Source: Anaerolineales bacterium (GTDB lineage: Bacteria > Chloroflexota > Anaerolineae > Aggregatilineales > J027). Taken from it: 64,000 nt of DNA. The position numbers were made by a program, and so were the translations under genes. How positions within the stretch are numbered: position 1 is the stretch's first letter; the number at the start of each line of letters is the position of its first letter. The DNA lies in NCBI GenBank assembly GCA_020634155.1, contig JACKCI010000001.1, forward strand, positions 1,364,001 to 1,428,000, written 5' to 3'. Of the stretch, positions 9,566-19,576 are shown piece by piece. Below the pieces are notes generated by a model. The model saw nothing but the letters and a program-made list of their open reading frames with translations. It did no database searches and was not told the DNA's origin.

Positions 9566-10234
9566 TCAGAGTCCGTCCGTGTGTTTAGGTGAAGCACCCC
9601 GATGAATCAACCCCAACTCAATGGCTTTCACCACCGCCTCGGTACGGGTCTCAACTTCGAGCTTCTTTAAAATCGCACTGACATAAAACTTGATAGTCGC
9701 CACACTCAAGGATAATTGCTCGGCAATCTGCGGATTGGTCAGACCCTCGCCCATCAGTTGCAGCACCTCAACCTCACGTTCTTTGAGGTCATGGGTACTC
9801 CCCGGTCCAAGGCGCACATGGATTAACGCCTGCGCCGCTTCAGGCGAGAGGATAGGCTTGCCTTGATAGGCCAAATGAATAGCCCGCACCATCTCATGAA
9901 TGGAGATATTTTTGAGGATATAACCAATGGCTCCAGCTTCCAACGCACGCTCGACCAAGTCTTCATCATCAAAACTGGTCAACGCCAAAATCTGCACCTG
10001 TGGATACTGACGGCGGATAAGCTGGATGGCATCAACCCCACTCATCTCTGGCATCACCAAATCCATCAAGATAACATCAGGTTGCACCTTGGGGCACAGT
10101 TCCAGAATCTCACGCCCATTGCTGGCCTCCCCAACCAATTCCACATCAGGGAACGCCCGCAGAAAATTAGCCAATCCGGAACGCACAATGGCATGGTCAT
10201 CGGCAATTGCCACCCGAATAATTTTGGATACCAT
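9566..10234 (-). CDS. NarL/FixJ-family response regulator (LuxR-type HTH)
   Basis: 222 residues. The receiver domain (about 6-120) has the acidic pair in IADDH, the phosphoacceptor Asp in DVILMDLVMPEMSG and the conserved Lys in GYILKN. The C-terminal LuxR HTH is at about 150-208 (LKEREVEVLQLMGEGLTNPQ). The start lies 3 bases after the stop of the kinase gene, so the two form one operon and most likely a phosphorelay pair. As the last gene after the ABC importer, it probably controls sugar uptake genes. Confidence 0.9.
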   Translation of the reverse strand: MVSKIIRVAIADDHAIVRSGLANFLRAFPDVELVGEASNGREILELCPKVQPDVILMDLVMPEMSGVDAIQLIRRQYPQVQILALTSFDDEDLVERALEAGAIGYILKNISIHEMVRAIHLAYQGKPILSPEAAQALIHVRLGPGSTHDLKEREVEVLQLMGEGLTNPQIAEQLSLSVATIKFYVSAILKKLEVETRTEAVVKAIELGLIHRGASPKHTDGL

Positions 10235-10237
10235 ACC

Positions 10238-11269
10238 TTATTGCACCCCACTTGCCCAACGTAAATGAACAATAGTACCTTGGTCAGGGTAACTTTCAAT
10301 CTGGAACTGAGCAGCAATCGAATCCGCTCGTTCCTGCATATTCCCCAACCCAAAATGACTGGGGGGCATATCCTCAATATCAAAGCCGCGTCCATTGTCA
10401 CGAATCGTCAAGACAATATCCATGTTATCTTGGTAAAAGCGAATCTCGATATGGGTTGCGTGGGCATACTTAGCAATGTTATTCAGCGCTTCTTGGGCTA
10501 TCCGATAAAAGACCAGATGTACCTCTTGTGGCAAACTTAGCTCCGGTTCGGCAGAGAGCGTAATATCCGCATTCGTCCGCTTGCTATAGACCTCTGCCAA
10601 TTGGCGCAACAACTCGCCAAGCCGCACTTTGGATAAGATTTCAGGGCGCAATTCAAAAAGCAAGATACGTAACTCCAACAAGGCCGATTGTGAAAGCTGG
10701 TGTATCTGCTGGAGGCTTCCTTCAAGCTGTTCGGGATATTCTTGATACTGGAAAATAGCGCTTTCAGCAATGATGCTGATGGAAAACAGCGTTTGGCTCA
10801 CTGCATCATGCAAGTCACGGGCCAGACGTTGGCGCTCTTGTAGGGCCGCCAATTCTAAGGATTGCTGATAGAACCGATACAGCATCAATTGGCTTTCCAC
10901 CCGTGCAATAACCTCCTCTACTTGGAATGGCTTAGTCACATAATCCACCGCTCCAAGTTGGAAAGCCTTTATCTTATCAATAGTCTCATCCGCCGAGCTA
11001 ATGAAAATAACCGGAATTTGGCGCAGATGCTCACTGGCCTTAAGTTGCTCACACACTTGGTAGCCATCAATGTCAGGCATTTTGATGTCGAGCAAAATGA
11101 TGTCGGGGGTGATGGCACGGGCCGCCACCAACCCCATCGTCCCGCTCACTACTGCCCGTACTTTGTGGCCGCGTTCCTCCAAGATTGAAGAAAGAAGCTG
11201 CAAATTCGCCGGGGTGTCGTCAATGATGAGAATGTCCCCTTTGGTATTTCGATATTGACCAAAAGGCAT
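10238..11269 (-). CDS. Soluble receiver-histidine kinase (HisKA_3 type)
   Basis: About 343 residues from the ATG at 11269, with GAAAGAG about 8 bases upstream; an in-frame GTG lies at 11278. The N-terminal receiver (ILIIDDTPANLQ, phosphoacceptor in IILLDIKMPDIDG, Lys in YVTKPF) precedes a HisKA_3 dimerisation helix (RQRLARDLHDAVSQT with the His) and an HATPase domain (N box EALNNIAKYA, G1 DNGRGFD, G2 FGLGNMQERA). There is no membrane helix, so it is cytosolic and takes its input through the receiver, not directly from outside. It starts 43 bases after the MalG-like gene. The NarL-type regulator is the obvious partner. Confidence 0.88.
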   Translation of the reverse strand: MPFGQYRNTKGDILIIDDTPANLQLLSSILEERGHKVRAVVSGTMGLVAARAITPDIILLDIKMPDIDGYQVCEQLKASEHLRQIPVIFISSADETIDKIKAFQLGAVDYVTKPFQVEEVIARVESQLMLYRFYQQSLELAALQERQRLARDLHDAVSQTLFSISIIAESAIFQYQEYPEQLEGSLQQIHQLSQSALLELRILLFELRPEILSKVRLGELLRQLAEVYSKRTNADITLSAEPELSLPQEVHLVFYRIAQEALNNIAKYAHATHIEIRFYQDNMDIVLTIRDNGRGFDIEDMPPSHFGLGNMQERADSIAAQFQIESYPDQGTIVHLRWASGVQ

Positions 11270-11312
11270 TGCGGTCACTCTTTCAAAAAAAGTCGGTGTT
11301 GGAGGTATCCCC

Positions 11313-12203
11313 CTACCCCTTCACGGCACCTGCCGTTAGCCCGCCGACAATCTGTCGCTGGAAGATCAACACCAAAACAATCAAAGGTATGGTAACAACC
11401 ACCGTCGCCGCCATAATCTCAGCAACTGGGTCTTGGAATGCAACTTCGCCAGAGAATAACGCAATCGAAACTGGCACAGTATATGAGTCGGCGTTGGTCG
11501 CCGTGAAGGTCAAGGCAAAGAGATATTCATTCCACGCCGCAATAAAGGTCAACAACCCTGTTGTCACCAAGGCGGGCAGTGTCAAAGGCAGCAAAATGCG
11601 ATAGAACACCTGAAACGGTGAGGCCCCATCTACCAAAGCTGCCTGCTCAAGTTCACTCGGCAACCCCTTAAAGAAGGCCGTCAATACCCATACAGTAAAT
11701 GGCAGAGTAAAGATGGGATAGGAAATCACCAAGGACATGACACTCCCTGTCAAGTCAAGCTCACGCACAATGCCATACAAGCCCGACAAAATCGAGATTT
11801 GCGGGAACATCGTCATCGCCAGCACCGCGTACATCATAAACACGCGACCACGAAACCGCACCCGCCCCAGCGCATAGGCCGCAAACGACCCAATGACCAG
11901 CGACAGCACCACTGAAATTGATGAGACAATCGTAGAGTTAAGCAAGGCATTCGTAAACTGCTCATTGTTAAAGACGGCCTCATAATTGCTAAAGGTCGGG
12001 TCGTCATGAATGTACTTGGTGGGCAAGATAGCCTGCTGTTCGGTCTTAATGGACGTGTTGAACGCCCAGTAAAACGGGAACACTGTGTAGATGAAAATGC
12101 CACCCACTAAGATATAAAAGGTGATTTTCCCGACAATATTCATCACGCGATCAACATTGTGTTTGTTGAGGACTGAATTCTGGGTTGGTTGATTTTCGCT
12201 CAT
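11313..12203 (-). CDS. Carbohydrate ABC transporter permease, MalG-like
   Basis: 296 residues, normal for the family, with six predicted helices. The cytoplasmic EAA loop reads LEQAALVDGASPFQVFYRI and contacts the ATPase. The C-terminus ends GGLTAGAVKG, as MalG-type proteins do. ATGA overlap with the MalF-like gene couples translation. No ATPase gene is present in the operon; importers of this class often share one MsiK-like ATPase encoded elsewhere. Confidence 0.92.
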   Translation of the reverse strand: MSENQPTQNSVLNKHNVDRVMNIVGKITFYILVGGIFIYTVFPFYWAFNTSIKTEQQAILPTKYIHDDPTFSNYEAVFNNEQFTNALLNSTIVSSISVVLSLVIGSFAAYALGRVRFRGRVFMMYAVLAMTMFPQISILSGLYGIVRELDLTGSVMSLVISYPIFTLPFTVWVLTAFFKGLPSELEQAALVDGASPFQVFYRILLPLTLPALVTTGLLTFIAAWNEYLFALTFTATNADSYTVPVSIALFSGEVAFQDPVAEIMAATVVVTIPLIVLVLIFQRQIVGGLTAGAVKG

Positions 12204-13774
12204 TGGTCGGACTCGATTCCTAATATACGCATATAGATGGCCGTAAAGACGAAAATAAGCACAAAGATGACAACTCCAATGGCAGAGGCATAACCTGCAT
12301 CACGGTTCGCAATCAGTTGCTCATAGTTGTATGTTGCCATTGACAGACGCTGCCGCCCCAACAGCACTTGGAACACATCGAACACCCGCAAGGCGTCCAA
12401 AGTACGGAAGACCAGCGCCACTGCAATCGTCGGGCGCAGCAAGGGCAAGGTAATCGAGAAGAATTGCCGCATTTTTGATGCCCCATCGACATCGGCTGCC
12501 TCATAAATATCCTCCGGCAGTGTTTGCAACCCCGCAAGGATAAGCAGCGCCATAAAGGGGGCCGTCTTCCACACATCGACTGCAACAATCGACCCCAATT
12601 GTAAATTGGCTTCCGTAAACCATGCCTTTGACTGCTCAATTAGGCCAATATCGAGGGCAAATTTGTTGATAATGCCAGAGCTATTATCCCGCATCATGGT
12701 TTGCCACAGTCGCGCCGAGACCACCGTCGGAATGGCCCAAGGCACCAACATTGCGGCCCGCATCAACCCCCGTCCCTTAAAGCTCGAATTGACGACCATG
12801 GCAATCATCAAGCCTAACGTCAATTCCAAGATGACAGAGATGACGGTAAACCGTAGCGTGTTAAATGTCGCTAACACAAAGTCATCGTCAGTACCGCTAA
12901 TGGCAACCCCGCGCCCGCCGCCAATACCAACGACATCGGCAGTACGGTAGCCCTCTTCCAACAAGTCACGGTCGATGAGTTCCCACCGCACCTTGCCTGT
13001 ACGCTCATTAACTAGGCATTCGTTATTATCATCCTTGCGGCATTCCACAATATCGAAACGGAAGGTCAGCAGTTGCTTATAATTATCCAGCCCAATAAAT
13101 TCAACCTCTTGTTCACCTGTCGCAAAGCGCTTATTGGTAACGCTGGTGATAAACGTCTCTTCAAGGGGTCGAACTGCTACCACCATCAACAAAGCAACCG
13201 TTGGAATAAGCAAGTTCCATGCTACCCGCGAGTTGGCTGAAGTAAGGGGTTCTTCACCAATAAACAGGGTATCGACAATAGAATTCATGCCAAACCACGT
13301 CAGAGCCAAGGGGATGACCATCAGAAAAAAGGTACTGGAACTCGCCAAAGCCGAAGCAAGCTGAAATCCGGTTTCACCCGCGACATCATCAGGTTGGCCT
13401 GAAACCACAAAACGCACCACCCCAATCACTAATGAGCCAATTGTCATCCATGTCAGGGCCACCACTGTCCAGCGGGCAGCCGTAATGGTGCGGTGCCGCA
13501 AGAGGGTATAACCAAGTTTGGCAATCCCTAAGCCAATACCAATGGTGAAGATAGGGATTGAGATACCAAAGCCATCCAGATAGGCCAATACTACTGAGCC
13601 ATCACCATCTATTGCCGATTTGATGGCTTCATTCGTAAAAATAAAATAGAGCAACGTACCAATGGAACCAATGCCTAATAAAATCAAGAAGATCGCCGTT
13701 GCATAAATGAAATTTTGTTCTTGGGGGGTGGGGTCACGTCGCCCATATTGGTTGACAGGTCTAGGGGTACCCAC
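12200..13774 (-). CDS. Carbohydrate ABC transporter permease, MalF-like, with extended N-terminus
   Basis: 524 residues from the GTG at 13774, picked because AAAGGAG lies 9 bases upstream; the frame extends to 13828 without a better site. The usual six-helix core occupies the C-terminal half, with the EAA loop YEAADVDGASKMRQFF. Before it come about four extra hydrophobic helices (about residues 25-190). A loop of roughly 75 residues after GLDNYKQLL carries two cysteines and a glycine-rich GIGGGRGVAIS stretch. MalF proteins of E. coli type also have extra N-terminal helices and a large external loop, so this is a variant of that plan. Confidence 0.9.
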   Translation of the reverse strand: MGTPRPVNQYGRRDPTPQEQNFIYATAIFLILLGIGSIGTLLYFIFTNEAIKSAIDGDGSVVLAYLDGFGISIPIFTIGIGLGIAKLGYTLLRHRTITAARWTVVALTWMTIGSLVIGVVRFVVSGQPDDVAGETGFQLASALASSSTFFLMVIPLALTWFGMNSIVDTLFIGEEPLTSANSRVAWNLLIPTVALLMVVAVRPLEETFITSVTNKRFATGEQEVEFIGLDNYKQLLTFRFDIVECRKDDNNECLVNERTGKVRWELIDRDLLEEGYRTADVVGIGGGRGVAISGTDDDFVLATFNTLRFTVISVILELTLGLMIAMVVNSSFKGRGLMRAAMLVPWAIPTVVSARLWQTMMRDNSSGIINKFALDIGLIEQSKAWFTEANLQLGSIVAVDVWKTAPFMALLILAGLQTLPEDIYEAADVDGASKMRQFFSITLPLLRPTIAVALVFRTLDALRVFDVFQVLLGRQRLSMATYNYEQLIANRDAGYASAIGVVIFVLIFVFTAIYMRILGIESDQ

Positions 13775-13808
13775 AGTAACACACTCCTTTGGTTGACGAG
13801 ATATAAGC

Positions 13809-13838
13809 TTAAGGGGAGTTAAAAGCAACTCCCCTCAA
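13809..13838 (-). terminator. Hairpin between binding-protein and permease genes (ABC operon 1)
   Basis: TTAAGGGGAGTT (13809-13820) and AACTCCCCTCAA (13827-13838) form a 12-pair stem with one mismatch/wobble and a 6-base loop. It sits between the binding-protein stop and the MalF-like start. No strong U tract follows on the minus strand, so an attenuator or an mRNA-stabilising hairpin fits better than a full terminator. Confidence 0.6.
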
Positions 13839-13856
13839 GTTTAGAACAATAGAGGC

Positions 13857-15173
13857 TTACTCACCCAAAAGTTCGGCGAGGTCTAGCTCAAGGAGCGTCA
13901 TCGCGGTTTCAGCATCTTCGTCACCGCTCAACACACTGTGAACTGCCGTGAAGTACAGAGTCGAAACTTGATTGTATTGTGGTGCAGACACGGTTGAGGG
14001 ACGCGCAACGGTGCTGACGAATACATCATAGAGGCTACCAAAGATGGGGGTAGCTTCGAGGACTTCGGCGTCTTGATAAACACTACCAATGGTGGGGTTG
14101 TAGGAACCCACTATGGCGCGGTGTTTCTGTTGAGCTTCGCTGGTCATAAAGACCGCAACTGCCGCCGCAGCATCTGGATTAGAGCTGTACTTGGAAACAG
14201 CAATTTGCCAACCACCCAAGGTCGCTGCACCATGACCAGCCGCGCCAGAGGGCAACACGGTCGCGTCAAACAGACCCGCGATGGGGCTATCTTCGGCGCT
14301 GCCGAGGCTATAGGCATACGGCCAATTACGCATAAACGCAGCATTTCCTTGTTGGAAGACGTTACGGGCATCTTCTTCTTGGTAGCCAATGACACCGGGA
14401 GGGCTGATGGTGCCAACCCAGCCAGCGGCCATATCAAGCATCTCAATCCAAGCGGGGTCAGTAACTTCGATTTCGCCCGTCTCGGGGTTCACGATACGGG
14501 TATCAGAAGAACTCCATTGCCATTCAAGGGCATCGCAGGTCAAGCCTTCATAGGCATTACCTTGCCAAACATAACCCCAGAATTCAGCATTACCCTCAGC
14601 ACGCTCACCCTCTTGGATAGCGGTCGCCATCTCGGTCAATTCTTCCCAAGTGGCGGGTGCGGCATCATAACCATATTTTTCCAATAGATCAGCGCGATAG
14701 TAGAGCAGGCCAGCATCCGTGTAGAAGGGAATACCAACCAAGTGACCATCAACCGTATTGTTTTCGATGATGGCGGGGAAATGGGCATCAATTTCTTCTT
14801 GGCTCATGTAAGGGGCCAGATCGAGCAGGTGTTCAGCCAAGTCGCCGGGCCAAATCACGTCGAGCAACAGCACGTCGATGTCCGAGCTTTGGGCCTCAAA
14901 GAATTGCAAATACAGGCTGATACGATCGGTGGCGCTTTCGGGCAGGTCGAGGGGCTTGATGGTGATATTGGGGCAAGCTGCCTCAAATTCGGCATAGGCT
15001 TCTTCCATCAAGGTCTTTTGGGTACCAACGGTGTCGGTTCCGACAATCACGGTGACTTCTTCGTCAGTCCCGCAATTAATCATCATTTCACCACCGTCTT
15101 GGGCTTGTACCACTGGCACAAGGGCGATAATCAGCATCGCCGCAATCAAAAAGAGGGAAAGGCGTTTAAACAT
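13857..15173 (-). CDS. Carbohydrate ABC transporter substrate-binding protein
   Basis: 438 residues from the ATG at 15173 (GAGGAG 9 bases upstream); the frame opens earlier at 15215 but without a signal-like start. The signal peptide is MFKRLSLFLIAAMLIIALV followed by PVVQAQ. The mature part is a family 1 (MalE-like) solute-binding protein: LYLQFFEAQSSDIDVLLLD, a PFYTDAGLLYYRADLLEKYG hinge stretch and a GGWQIAVSKYS stretch. The preferred sugar cannot be read from sequence. First gene of the operon that continues through two permeases to the kinase and regulator. Confidence 0.9.
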   Translation of the reverse strand: MFKRLSLFLIAAMLIIALVPVVQAQDGGEMMINCGTDEEVTVIVGTDTVGTQKTLMEEAYAEFEAACPNITIKPLDLPESATDRISLYLQFFEAQSSDIDVLLLDVIWPGDLAEHLLDLAPYMSQEEIDAHFPAIIENNTVDGHLVGIPFYTDAGLLYYRADLLEKYGYDAAPATWEELTEMATAIQEGERAEGNAEFWGYVWQGNAYEGLTCDALEWQWSSSDTRIVNPETGEIEVTDPAWIEMLDMAAGWVGTISPPGVIGYQEEDARNVFQQGNAAFMRNWPYAYSLGSAEDSPIAGLFDATVLPSGAAGHGAATLGGWQIAVSKYSSNPDAAAAVAVFMTSEAQQKHRAIVGSYNPTIGSVYQDAEVLEATPIFGSLYDVFVSTVARPSTVSAPQYNQVSTLYFTAVHSVLSGDEDAETAMTLLELDLAELLGE

Positions 15174-15345
15174 CTTCTTGGACTCCTCAAAAGGGTTAAT
15201 CGGATGAGATTGCATTCAGGCTGGGGGTACTCACCCAACCTTTTATTTGTAAGGCCAAGCGATTTTGACCTTACACCTTATTAGAGTATGAACTTTGAAA
15301 CTTAGCATCTGGCAAGTGGATAAATCTCATTAGACCATCGTCTAA

Positions 15346-18300
15346 TTAATTACCCTCATTACTTCTATGTGTCAGGTGCATAATCGTATCAAAACGATAC
15401 TGCTTAACGAGGTCAGCCAACGCACTGGCAAGGGTGGGGTTAAGGGAAGCAATCTGCTCAATCCACCGCAGCGATTCGCCACTTTGGGCGGTCATTGCAA
15501 TTTTATATAAGCCATCTATCCACTCTAGCGGCAAGTCTTCTAAATCCGTTGGTGTTAAGTGTATATCTGGCTCCGCTTGGATATCTTCCATGGACTGATA
15601 AACGAACCTTACCTGCAAATGGGTATGAATCTTGTCAAATAGCTGCGATTCTTGAAACGGCTTACTGACATAATCATCACACCCAACCGCTAGAATCTCT
15701 GATAATTCATGTTCAAAAGCACTGGATGTCACCGCAATAATCTTAATTTGAGGGTACGAGCGCTTGATAATGCGCGTTGCCTCATAGCCATCCATCACAG
15801 GCATCCGCATATCCATCAAAATCAAGTCTGGTTGCCATGTTGCCAATAACTTCAGCGCATCTTGACCATGGATAGCGGCCTGAAGGATAAAGCCCACGGG
15901 TGTTAACAACTCTTGGAGAAGTTTGCGGCTCTCCCACTTATCTTCCACAATCATAATCTTGGGCGCAGGCTGTCCCGCTGCCAACCCCACAACTCGTCGT
16001 TGCGGAGTCTTCGGCGGAATCTGGGCAATATTCAGCACCCGCACACGAATATCAACCCGAAACGTTGCCCCCTTCCCTATAATACTTTGAACGCCAATCT
16101 GTCCCCCCATCAAATGGACATACTCGCGGCTAATTGCCAGCCCTAACCCAGCCCCCTCACGCAGTTGCTGTCCGCTCATCGTTTGAGAAAAAGGTTGAAA
16201 AATTCTATCCATATCAGTGGTCGCAATCCCCGGCCCTGTATCCTTGACCTCAAAGCGGATATACTCATCACCGTGGGGTTGAATCATGAAGGTAATTTCA
16301 CCTTGTTTAGTAAATTTAATGGCATTACCGATTAAGTTGATAATCACCTGTCGGAGTTTGCGCTCGTCAGCTTCGACATAGCGTGGCAACTGCGGCGCAC
16401 GCACAACCTTAAATTGCAACCCTTTGGCCTCAGCCCGTGCGCGTAGGGTCTGCTCAAGGTGATACAGCATCGTATACAAATCAAAGCTATTCAGATTCAG
16501 CGAAACCCGCCCCGCCTCAATCTTGGACATCTCCAAAACATCATTAATGAGTTGTAATAGATGTTCGCTGTTGTTGGTGATAATATCGAGTTTCTCGCGT
16601 TGATCAGCAGTGATGGTGGAATCACGATTCAGCAACTGCGTAAACCCTAATATGGCATTGAGGGGGGTCCGCAATTCATGGCTCATATTCGCCAAGAATA
16701 CACTCTTAGCCGCGCTCGACATCTCAGCAGCCCGCTTGGACGCTTGAGCATTGGCGAATAACTGGGCATTACGAACCGCAATCGTCAATTGCTCGGCAAG
16801 GGTCTTAAACACCCGCATCGCATCATCGTCAAAGTGTGAGAGTTCACGGGCCTGCAAGCTTAGTACCCCTAGAAGATGCCGCCCAAGGAGCATCGGAATC
16901 GCCAACTCATGGCCTACCTCCGTAAAATCAACCACACTTTCTAGCACCGCCTCACGGGTTTGCGCGGCCCGTTTTGCTACCGAGCGAGGATTACTTAACT
17001 CTATCTCTAATGGGCCATCCTGTGCATTGGCGCTTGCCCGAATCGCTAATTTGCCATCCCCATCAATGAGGTAAATCGACACCGCGTGTAAATCGAAAGC
17101 CTGTGCGGTTGCCAACACCAAGCGCTGTAACAAGGTATCAATATCCAGAATCGTCGTAATCTGCTTGGATACTTCAGCCGCCAATTGCAAATCACGGGTA
17201 CGGGCATTGACCCGCTCCTCTAGATGATCAACCAATACACCCATCTGCTGGGCCATACTGTTAAATGAGCGGGCCAGCACGCCAATCTCATCTTTGCGGT
17301 TGTTATGCACCCGTTGACTCAAATCCCCTTCAGCAATAAGGGTACTGATGCGCGTCAATTCAACCACAGGACGGCTGACACTCCGCGCAAAATAGAAAGC
17401 AATCGCTATTGCCAACGTCCCCACCAACACAAAAGCAAGCGCCAAGGTTGCCTCCTGTTGGCGCACAGGCGACAAAATCGCATCGGTGGGCCGTATCGAA
17501 AACACCCCCCAATGAAAATCAGCTTGTCCCGGGGGGATAATAGTCTGGAATACGGCTAAATCCTCACCTATCTCTAGGGTGCCGTGTTCGTGTTGGGTCA
17601 ATGCTTGTGCCAGCGTAGGATAATCATTGTTGAGGTTATAGTCTTGGCCTAACTCGGCCCCAAAGCGGTAGGTTGGGTCTGGATGTGAAAGATAATAACC
17701 GTCCTGATCAACCAAAAACGCAGTGGTCTTAGTCGGCAAATTGGCGCTAACCAAATCCAAAAAGCCTTCTGCACGAACATCAGTGACCAGCACCCCTAGT
17801 AACTCATCCCCTATATATATCGGGGTGCTATAGTGCATGACTGGATTATGGGGTTCTTGGATACGTCCGTATTCTTTGACCAGCGAAACCGAGGACACAT
17901 AGAGTTCATCTTGAGTCAAATCAAGCGCTCTTGCAAAATAATCTTCGCTACGGCGGAAGTTGTAGGTGGTTACAATCGTAGCTTGCCCGTTAACATTATC
18001 CACCCGCACCAGTTCAAAGCCCTCAGTGTCAAGAAACCGCACCCGTTCATAAATAGAAGCATTGCTAAAGTTGCGGTTTTCCATGAGGTTCTCAAACTCG
18101 GCTTCTAAAACTTGACGCGACTGCTGCAACCCTATCCAATCTTTATCATGAATGTCTGTTGCCACATAATGCATCGCAGTCGAATGGCTTACCAGCAAAA
18201 TATCCTCAGCAAGGGTGCCAAGAAAACGGTTGATGTCGCTCACGGTATCTTGGAGCCGCGCTTGTTCATCTTCAATTTGCTGGTGGCGGAGAATGGTACC

Positions 18301-18411
18301 CGTTAAACTGATGTTGATAAAGCTTGTAATCAACAATGGCACTAAACTGATGACAAGAAAAATCAGTAGAAGCTTCAACCATAGATTAAACCGTACTTCG
18401 TCTTGTACCAT
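15346..18411 (-). CDS. Hybrid sensor histidine kinase (Cache-HAMP-GAF-HisKA-HATPase-REC)
   Basis: About 1021 residues from the ATG at 18411; a TTG at 18444 is also in frame and neither has a strong ribosome site. Two membrane helices (about 12-38 and 322-344) enclose a roughly 280-residue dCache-type sensor outside the cell. Then come HAMP (about 345-400), a GAF domain (about 420-550), HisKA with His578 in NMSHELRTPLN, HATPase (N box NLIGNAIKFT, DTGPGI, GAGLGLA) and a receiver with Asp867 in LILMDMRMPVMDG. The last 80 residues are helical and unassigned. It is divergent from an orphan RbsB-like binding protein, a likely ligand-presenting partner. Confidence 0.9.
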   Translation of the reverse strand: MVQDEVRFNLWLKLLLIFLVISLVPLLITSFINISLTGTILRHQQIEDEQARLQDTVSDINRFLGTLAEDILLVSHSTAMHYVATDIHDKDWIGLQQSRQVLEAEFENLMENRNFSNASIYERVRFLDTEGFELVRVDNVNGQATIVTTYNFRRSEDYFARALDLTQDELYVSSVSLVKEYGRIQEPHNPVMHYSTPIYIGDELLGVLVTDVRAEGFLDLVSANLPTKTTAFLVDQDGYYLSHPDPTYRFGAELGQDYNLNNDYPTLAQALTQHEHGTLEIGEDLAVFQTIIPPGQADFHWGVFSIRPTDAILSPVRQQEATLALAFVLVGTLAIAIAFYFARSVSRPVVELTRISTLIAEGDLSQRVHNNRKDEIGVLARSFNSMAQQMGVLVDHLEERVNARTRDLQLAAEVSKQITTILDIDTLLQRLVLATAQAFDLHAVSIYLIDGDGKLAIRASANAQDGPLEIELSNPRSVAKRAAQTREAVLESVVDFTEVGHELAIPMLLGRHLLGVLSLQARELSHFDDDAMRVFKTLAEQLTIAVRNAQLFANAQASKRAAEMSSAAKSVFLANMSHELRTPLNAILGFTQLLNRDSTITADQREKLDIITNNSEHLLQLINDVLEMSKIEAGRVSLNLNSFDLYTMLYHLEQTLRARAEAKGLQFKVVRAPQLPRYVEADERKLRQVIINLIGNAIKFTKQGEITFMIQPHGDEYIRFEVKDTGPGIATTDMDRIFQPFSQTMSGQQLREGAGLGLAISREYVHLMGGQIGVQSIIGKGATFRVDIRVRVLNIAQIPPKTPQRRVVGLAAGQPAPKIMIVEDKWESRKLLQELLTPVGFILQAAIHGQDALKLLATWQPDLILMDMRMPVMDGYEATRIIKRSYPQIKIIAVTSSAFEHELSEILAVGCDDYVSKPFQESQLFDKIHTHLQVRFVYQSMEDIQAEPDIHLTPTDLEDLPLEWIDGLYKIAMTAQSGESLRWIEQIASLNPTLASALADLVKQYRFDTIMHLTHRSNEGN

Positions 18412-18523
18412 AGCGCTTAACTTTTTTATTATTTTACCATGCAATGCTGCGATGACTTTTGGCGTATATTCTATCTAGACTTACGATTGATTGATGTTGA
18501 ACGAATTTTGAGAATCAACCATC

Positions 18524-19576
18524 ATGCTTAAGGGCTTCTGTTTTTTCCTATTACTTGGGTTAACCGTTGTTTCTTTTGCTCAGGCACAAGGACCATCTCC
18601 TTATCCCCCGCTCACTACCTGCCCGCTTAATGACCAAACACTGACCATCGCTTGGATTCCCAAAGCCTTAAACAACCCCATTTTTGAGCCGGGGCGGGTT
18701 GGAGCCGAGACCCGCGCCGAAGAATTGACCGAGCAAGGCCCCTGCGCTGTTGAGGTCTTCTATGTCGCCCCCCTCAACACCGACGCCCAAGCCCAAGTCG
18801 ATATTATGCAAGCGTTGATAGATTTACGATATTTCGATGCCATTGCAGTCTCCTGCATTGACCCCGGCCAGTGCCTTGACCCTATCAATAAAGCCGTTGC
18901 CGCAGGTATCCCCGTCATCACATGGGACTCCGACTCTCCCACCAGCAATCGCCTCACCTATCTCGGCATCAACAACTATGCAGGGGGGCAAGCAGCGGCG
19001 GATTTACTGGTGCGGATTATGGGCGAGCAAGGCAAGGTGGCCCTCTTGAGCGGTGTTCCCGGTTCCCTCAACCTCGAAGATCGTATCCAAGGCTTCCGCG
19101 ATGAAATTAGCCGCTACCCCTCTATTGAAATCGTCGTAACCGTCTACAGTAATGACCTCGCCACCACGGGCGTTGATGTTGTTGAGGCCGTCATGCAAGA
19201 CTATCCCGACCTCAATGGCTGGTTCTTTGTGGGTATGTGGCCGCTATTCGTCGGGCGTGGAGCCATGCCACGTTGGGAAGCCGCCAGCCAACGGGGTGAC
19301 CTCGTAACGGTTGCCTTCGACACCCTCCCACTCGAACTTGAGCTCATGCAAGACGGTTATCTGCATGGACTTATCGGGCAAAAATACTGGGGGTGGGGCT
19401 ACGATACAGTGTCGATGCTCTATGAGCATATTTTATATGGGCGCGAGTTTGAAGACTTCACTGATTCCGGCATGGATATTGTGACCCCACTCAATGTTGA
19501 GACCATGATAGAGGCGTGGGAGCATATCGACTTCAGCCGACCGCTCCCCTCCGCCTTTGACGAAGACAATAACTAA
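18524..19576 (+). CDS. Orphan RbsB-like periplasmic binding protein
   Basis: 350 residues with a signal peptide ([19 protein letters not shown], then QAQG). The mature part has the type 1 periplasmic-binding fold of ribose/AI-2 binders: a [20 protein letters not shown] stretch, [31 protein letters not shown] and [20 protein letters not shown]. No permease or ATPase gene adjoins. It faces away from the hybrid kinase, and an RbsB-type protein paired with a Cache/HAMP kinase recalls LuxP-LuxQ and similar sensors, so signalling is more likely than transport. The stop overlaps the convergent selD stop by 3-4 bases. Confidence 0.85.
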   Translation: MLKGFCFFLLLGLTVVSFAQAQGPSPYPPLTTCPLNDQTLTIAWIPKALNNPIFEPGRVGAETRAEELTEQGPCAVEVFYVAPLNTDAQAQVDIMQALIDLRYFDAIAVSCIDPGQCLDPINKAVAAGIPVITWDSDSPTSNRLTYLGINNYAGGQAAADLLVRIMGEQGKVALLSGVPGSLNLEDRIQGFRDEISRYPSIEIVVTVYSNDLATTGVDVVEAVMQDYPDLNGWFFVGMWPLFVGRGAMPRWEAASQRGDLVTVAFDTLPLELELMQDGYLHGLIGQKYWGWGYDTVSMLYEHILYGREFEDFTDSGMDIVTPLNVETMIEAWEHIDFSRPLPSAFDEDNN

